DNA of 9,220 bases from CAYYJM01 sp964471755 (GTDB lineage Bacteria > Planctomycetota > Planctomycetia > Gemmatales > Gemmataceae): positions 1 through 9,220 of the forward strand of contig CAYYJM010000256.1 in the NCBI GenBank assembly GCA_964471755.1. The letters run 5' to 3'. The notes beneath the pieces are model-generated. The model searched no databases and had not been told where the DNA came from. It saw nothing but the letters and a program-made list of their open reading frames with translations. The position numbers were made by a program, and so were the translations under genes. Of this stretch, positions 7,100 through 9,220 are shown piece by piece. Position 1 is the first letter of the stretch, and each line of letters opens with the position of its first letter.

Positions 7100-7244
7100 C
7101 ATGAGCCGGTTCTCTGCCGTCATGGAGGGAGGCCAGGCCCAGTTCGGCAAGCCGGGACCGACAGGCCATTGCCGCAGGGGAACCGGCGCGATAACCGATG
7201 AGAAGCACGAAGTATGCAGAGTCGCGAGGGACCGGAGATTGCCG

Positions 7245-7655
7245 ATGAGTGATGCTGCTACCCCAGTCCGTTGCCGGGGAGTCCGTGGGGCGACGTTCAT
7301 TGACGAGGACACGCCCGAGGCGATCCTGGCCGGGACGCGTGAACTCCTGGCCGCGATCGTCGCGGCCAATGACATCGCCACGGAGGACATCGCCAGCGCG
7401 TTCTTCACCTCGACGGTGGACCTGCGGTCGGTCTTCCCGGCCCGGGCGGCTCGTGAGTTGGGCTGGACCGATGTGCCCCTGCTGGGAGCCTGCGAGGTGG
7501 ACAAGGACGGGGCTCCGCCCCGCTGCATCCGTGTGCTGCTGCACTGGAACACGACCCGCCGCCAGGACGAAGTTGTCCACGTCTACCTGCGCGGCTCCGA
7601 TTCGATGCGGGCTCAGGATCCGCCCAGCCATCTGGCGGCGGTGCCTGGCGGATGA
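7245..7655 (+). CDS. aroH: Chorismate mutase, AroH class
   Basis: This 136-residue protein is a monofunctional AroH-type chorismate mutase, which converts chorismate to prephenate in phenylalanine and tyrosine synthesis in the cytoplasm. It aligns along its whole length with the Bacillus subtilis enzyme (127 residues, from memory): RGVRGAT (11-17, R14 equals catalytic Arg7), DLRSVFPARAARELGW (59-74, F64 and R70), GACEVD (81-86, E84 equals Glu78), CIRV (94-97, R96 equals the key Arg90), HVYL (112-115, Y114 equals Tyr108) and a C-terminal R122 equal to Arg116. The position of B. subtilis Cys75 appears to be Gly81. The ATG at 7245 is chosen because GGAG lies seven bases upstream and homology begins within eight residues. 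An in-frame ATG at 7101 with a stronger ribosome binding site would add 48 residues that do not resemble the family. No other aromatic-synthesis gene is next to it. Confidence 0.9.
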   Translation: MSDAATPVRCRGVRGATFIDEDTPEAILAGTRELLAAIVAANDIATEDIASAFFTSTVDLRSVFPARAARELGWTDVPLLGACEVDKDGAPPRCIRVLLHWNTTRRQDEVVHVYLRGSDSMRAQDPPSHLAAVPGG

Positions 7656-7665
7656 TGTTCACAGG

Positions 7666-7710
7666 GAGTCTCGTCTTCCGGAATCGCAGCGGTTTCGGAA
7701 GACGAGACTC
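7666..7710 (+). terminator. Long hairpin between convergent genes, probable terminator
   Basis: The arms 7666-7680 (GAGTCTCGTCTTCCG) and 7696-7710 are perfectly complementary over 15 bp. In the plus-strand RNA the pairing continues inward through two G-U wobbles to about 21 pairs with a CAG loop at 7687-7689. The hairpin starts 11 bases after the chorismate mutase stop and ends 20 bases before the stop of the convergent DUF4139 gene. There is no U-tract on either side, so it is not a textbook intrinsic terminator. It may act in both directions or protect RNA ends. The inner pairs work only in plus RNA, where the wobbles are allowed, which hints that it serves chorismate mutase first. Confidence 0.7.
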
Positions 7711-7730
7711 GCCTGGCTGTCATGCTGATG

Positions 7731-9220
7731 TCACTCGACGTTCAGCGTGTTGATGAAGTCCTCGAAGGTCTTCTGCTTCGTGTGTTCGACGCCCTGGAGT
7801 TCCTTGATCTTGGCCTGGTAGGCCTCGATCTGGGTTTCCTGAGCGTCGAACTTCTCCAGGTAACGCTTGTAGGCCGCCGCCGTCGTCGGCATCTCGCGCA
7901 GATTGGCCCGCAGCCGGCCCTGATCATCGACGATCACCTTGAGCTGCCGCTGCTGCTCGGCGATCTCACGTTGCGTCTTGGCCGTCTCCCAGCGCAGACT
8001 CATGGCCTTCTCCAGAGCCGTCTTCACCGCACCGGAGACGACCGGCTGACGGAGGAAGACGCGGATCTGATCATCGCCCGTGTTGGTGATGTTGACACTG
8101 CTGCCGAAGATGCGTTCCTCGGTGATGGCCTTCGTCTCCGTCTTCCCGGCTGGCACCTTGACGGCGAAGCGATAAACGTCCGCTGCCGTCTCCGTTGGCT
8201 TACCAGAATCAACGAGATGGAAATCGTTGCGAACGGGATGCTCGATGAGCAGATCACGCTCGACGTCGTTGCGATTGGCGATGGTATACGTTTTGGTTTC
8301 GCGAATCTTCGTCGTCGTGTAGATCACGCCCTTGACCGCCTTGATGCTGGTGATCCGGCCGTTGTCGCTGGACGGCTTCGCATCGACTTCCGTGCCGAGA
8401 TCGACGGCGTAGGAGAGGAGTCGCTCCTCGTTGGGTTGGATGTCGCTGATCTTGGCGTCGCCGCCGTAGACAGAGCCCTCGAAGACGGTGATTGGCCCCT
8501 GCATCAGGTGCGCCCCGGAGGTGTTTTTCATCTGCAGACCGAGCAGCGGGAACTTCGGATGAGTCCGCTCGTTGTAAATGCTCACGCGCTTGCTCTCGAC
8601 CTCCTTGGCGATGATGGGCAGCAGGGCGCTCTTCTGGCGGGGTAACTGGACCGGCTTCTCGATCAGGTACTGGAAGAAATTACCGAGTTTCGACGCCGAG
8701 GCCGCGCTCTGGACGCTGTTACCGAGATCCATGCGGGAGGCCAGGTCCCGGCCGAACGATTCACGGAAGCGACCGTCCCCCTTCTCGGCCTTGTCCTTGG
8801 CCTGTTCGTTCCCGTAGCCATTCTGGCCACCCTGCTGCTGGGCCTTTCTCAGCTCTTTCGTGGCTCGCTCAAGCTCCCTTTGAGGTGGTTGGCTCATGGC
8901 GAGGGCCTCATTGCGATCCAGGGCTCCGGAGTAGGTGACCGCACGGAGTGATTGGAACAGATCGAGTTTCTCGACCGGCCGATCGACGAAGAGCGGCGAG
9001 TAGAGGTCCATCTGGAAAGAAATGGGGCGGCCTGAGATGAGGGCCATGCGGACATCCTTCCAGTCTTCGTCCGTGCTATTCTCGACGACTGCCCAGCCTT
9101 GCAGCTGCGCCTTGTTCGTCGCTTCCGCTCCCGGCGCGACCTTGTCCAGCACCAGCCGATAGCTGGTCTTCCAGATCGGATTCTCGACGACGTAATCGAC
9201 CTTCACTCGACGCGAGCCTT
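7731..9220 (-). CDS. DUF4139 domain-containing protein, C-terminal part (start outside window)
   Basis: About 496 codons of a longer protein are present; the gene runs off the right edge. The visible start is not real: the first possible initiator is a GTG at 9206, but the frame is open to the edge and reads GSRRVKVDYVVENPIWKTSYRLVL, the usual entry into the DUF4139 domain. Family members normally carry an N-terminal DUF4140-like part and coiled coil before this. The beta-rich DUF4139 region is interrupted by a hydrophilic linker rich in Gln, Gly, Lys and Glu (about 8760-8860). It resumes with SIYNERTHPKFPLLGLQMKN and strands such as GPITVFEGSVYGGDAKI, ERLLSYAVDLGTEV and IEHPVRNDFHLV. The last 96 residues (7734-8021) are heptad-like and charged, a probable coiled coil. 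No membrane segment is visible in this part. The role of the family is unsettled; a surface or envelope location is possible if the missing N-terminus has a signal peptide. Confidence 0.85.
   Translation of the reverse strand, partial: GSRRVKVDYVVENPIWKTSYRLVLDKVAPGAEATNKAQLQGWAVVENSTDEDWKDVRMALISGRPISFQMDLYSPLFVDRPVEKLDLFQSLRAVTYSGALDRNEALAMSQPPQRELERATKELRKAQQQGGQNGYGNEQAKDKAEKGDGRFRESFGRDLASRMDLGNSVQSAASASKLGNFFQYLIEKPVQLPRQKSALLPIIAKEVESKRVSIYNERTHPKFPLLGLQMKNTSGAHLMQGPITVFEGSVYGGDAKISDIQPNEERLLSYAVDLGTEVDAKPSSDNGRITSIKAVKGVIYTTTKIRETKTYTIANRNDVERDLLIEHPVRNDFHLVDSGKPTETAADVYRFAVKVPAGKTETKAITEERIFGSSVNITNTGDDQIRVFLRQPVVSGAVKTALEKAMSLRWETAKTQREIAEQQRQLKVIVDDQGRLRANLREMPTTAAAYKRYLEKFDAQETQIEAYQAKIKELQGVEHTKQKTFEDFINTLNVE

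Noticed and set aside
7169..7197. Possible promoter TTGCCG then TAACCG before chorismate mutase
   Set aside because: The second hexamer matches the -10 consensus at only two positions, so it cannot be told from chance.
7041..7631. Upstream extension of the DUF4058 frame to 7631 on the minus strand
   Set aside because: The extension is antisense to chorismate mutase, has no family resemblance, and the ATG at 7040 has a good ribosome binding site.
7722..8645. A 307-codon plus-strand frame rich in Leu, Asp and Val opposite the DUF4139 gene
   Set aside because: Its Leu/Asp/Val-rich pattern is what the reverse of a Gln/Lys/Glu-rich gene gives; the minus strand carries the recognisable DUF4139 motifs.

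Overview
The window is GC-rich DNA that most resembles a planctomycete of the Gemmata type. This is inferred from gene content, because there is no rRNA or marker gene here. The indicators are a very large membrane-spanning Ser/Thr kinase with WD40-like repeats and a PA14-like C-terminus, together with DUF4058 and DUF4139 family proteins and loosely packed genes with short purine-rich ribosome binding sites.

Layout. Positions 71-6296 hold three plus-strand genes: a creatininase-family amidohydrolase (71-940), the 1324-residue kinase (1013-4987), and an enolase-superfamily mandelate racemase/muconate lactonizing enzyme (5181-6296). The gap between the last two contains a stretch that still reads like the first ~30 residues of the kinase and looks like a gene remnant. 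A minus-strand DUF4058 gene (6321-7040) converges on the enolase-superfamily gene and diverges from an AroH-class chorismate mutase (7245-7655). A long hairpin (7666-7710) separates the chorismate mutase from a convergent minus-strand DUF4139 protein (7731 to the window edge), whose N-terminus lies outside the window.

How the genes may work together. The creatininase-family and enolase-superfamily enzymes could belong to small-molecule catabolism (amide or sugar-acid type substrates). The kinase between them could be a sensor, with a cytoplasmic kinase domain, one membrane span, and outside it beta-propeller-like repeats and a possible carbohydrate-binding PA14 domain. That link rests on gene order only. 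Chorismate mutase is a housekeeping shikimate-pathway enzyme with no other aromatic-synthesis gene beside it. No CRISPR array, tRNA, rRNA, transposase or phage gene was seen, and no clearly new multi-gene system is evident. The least ordinary features are the kinase architecture, the kinase remnant, a 16-bp element present twice just upstream of genes, and the large hairpin.
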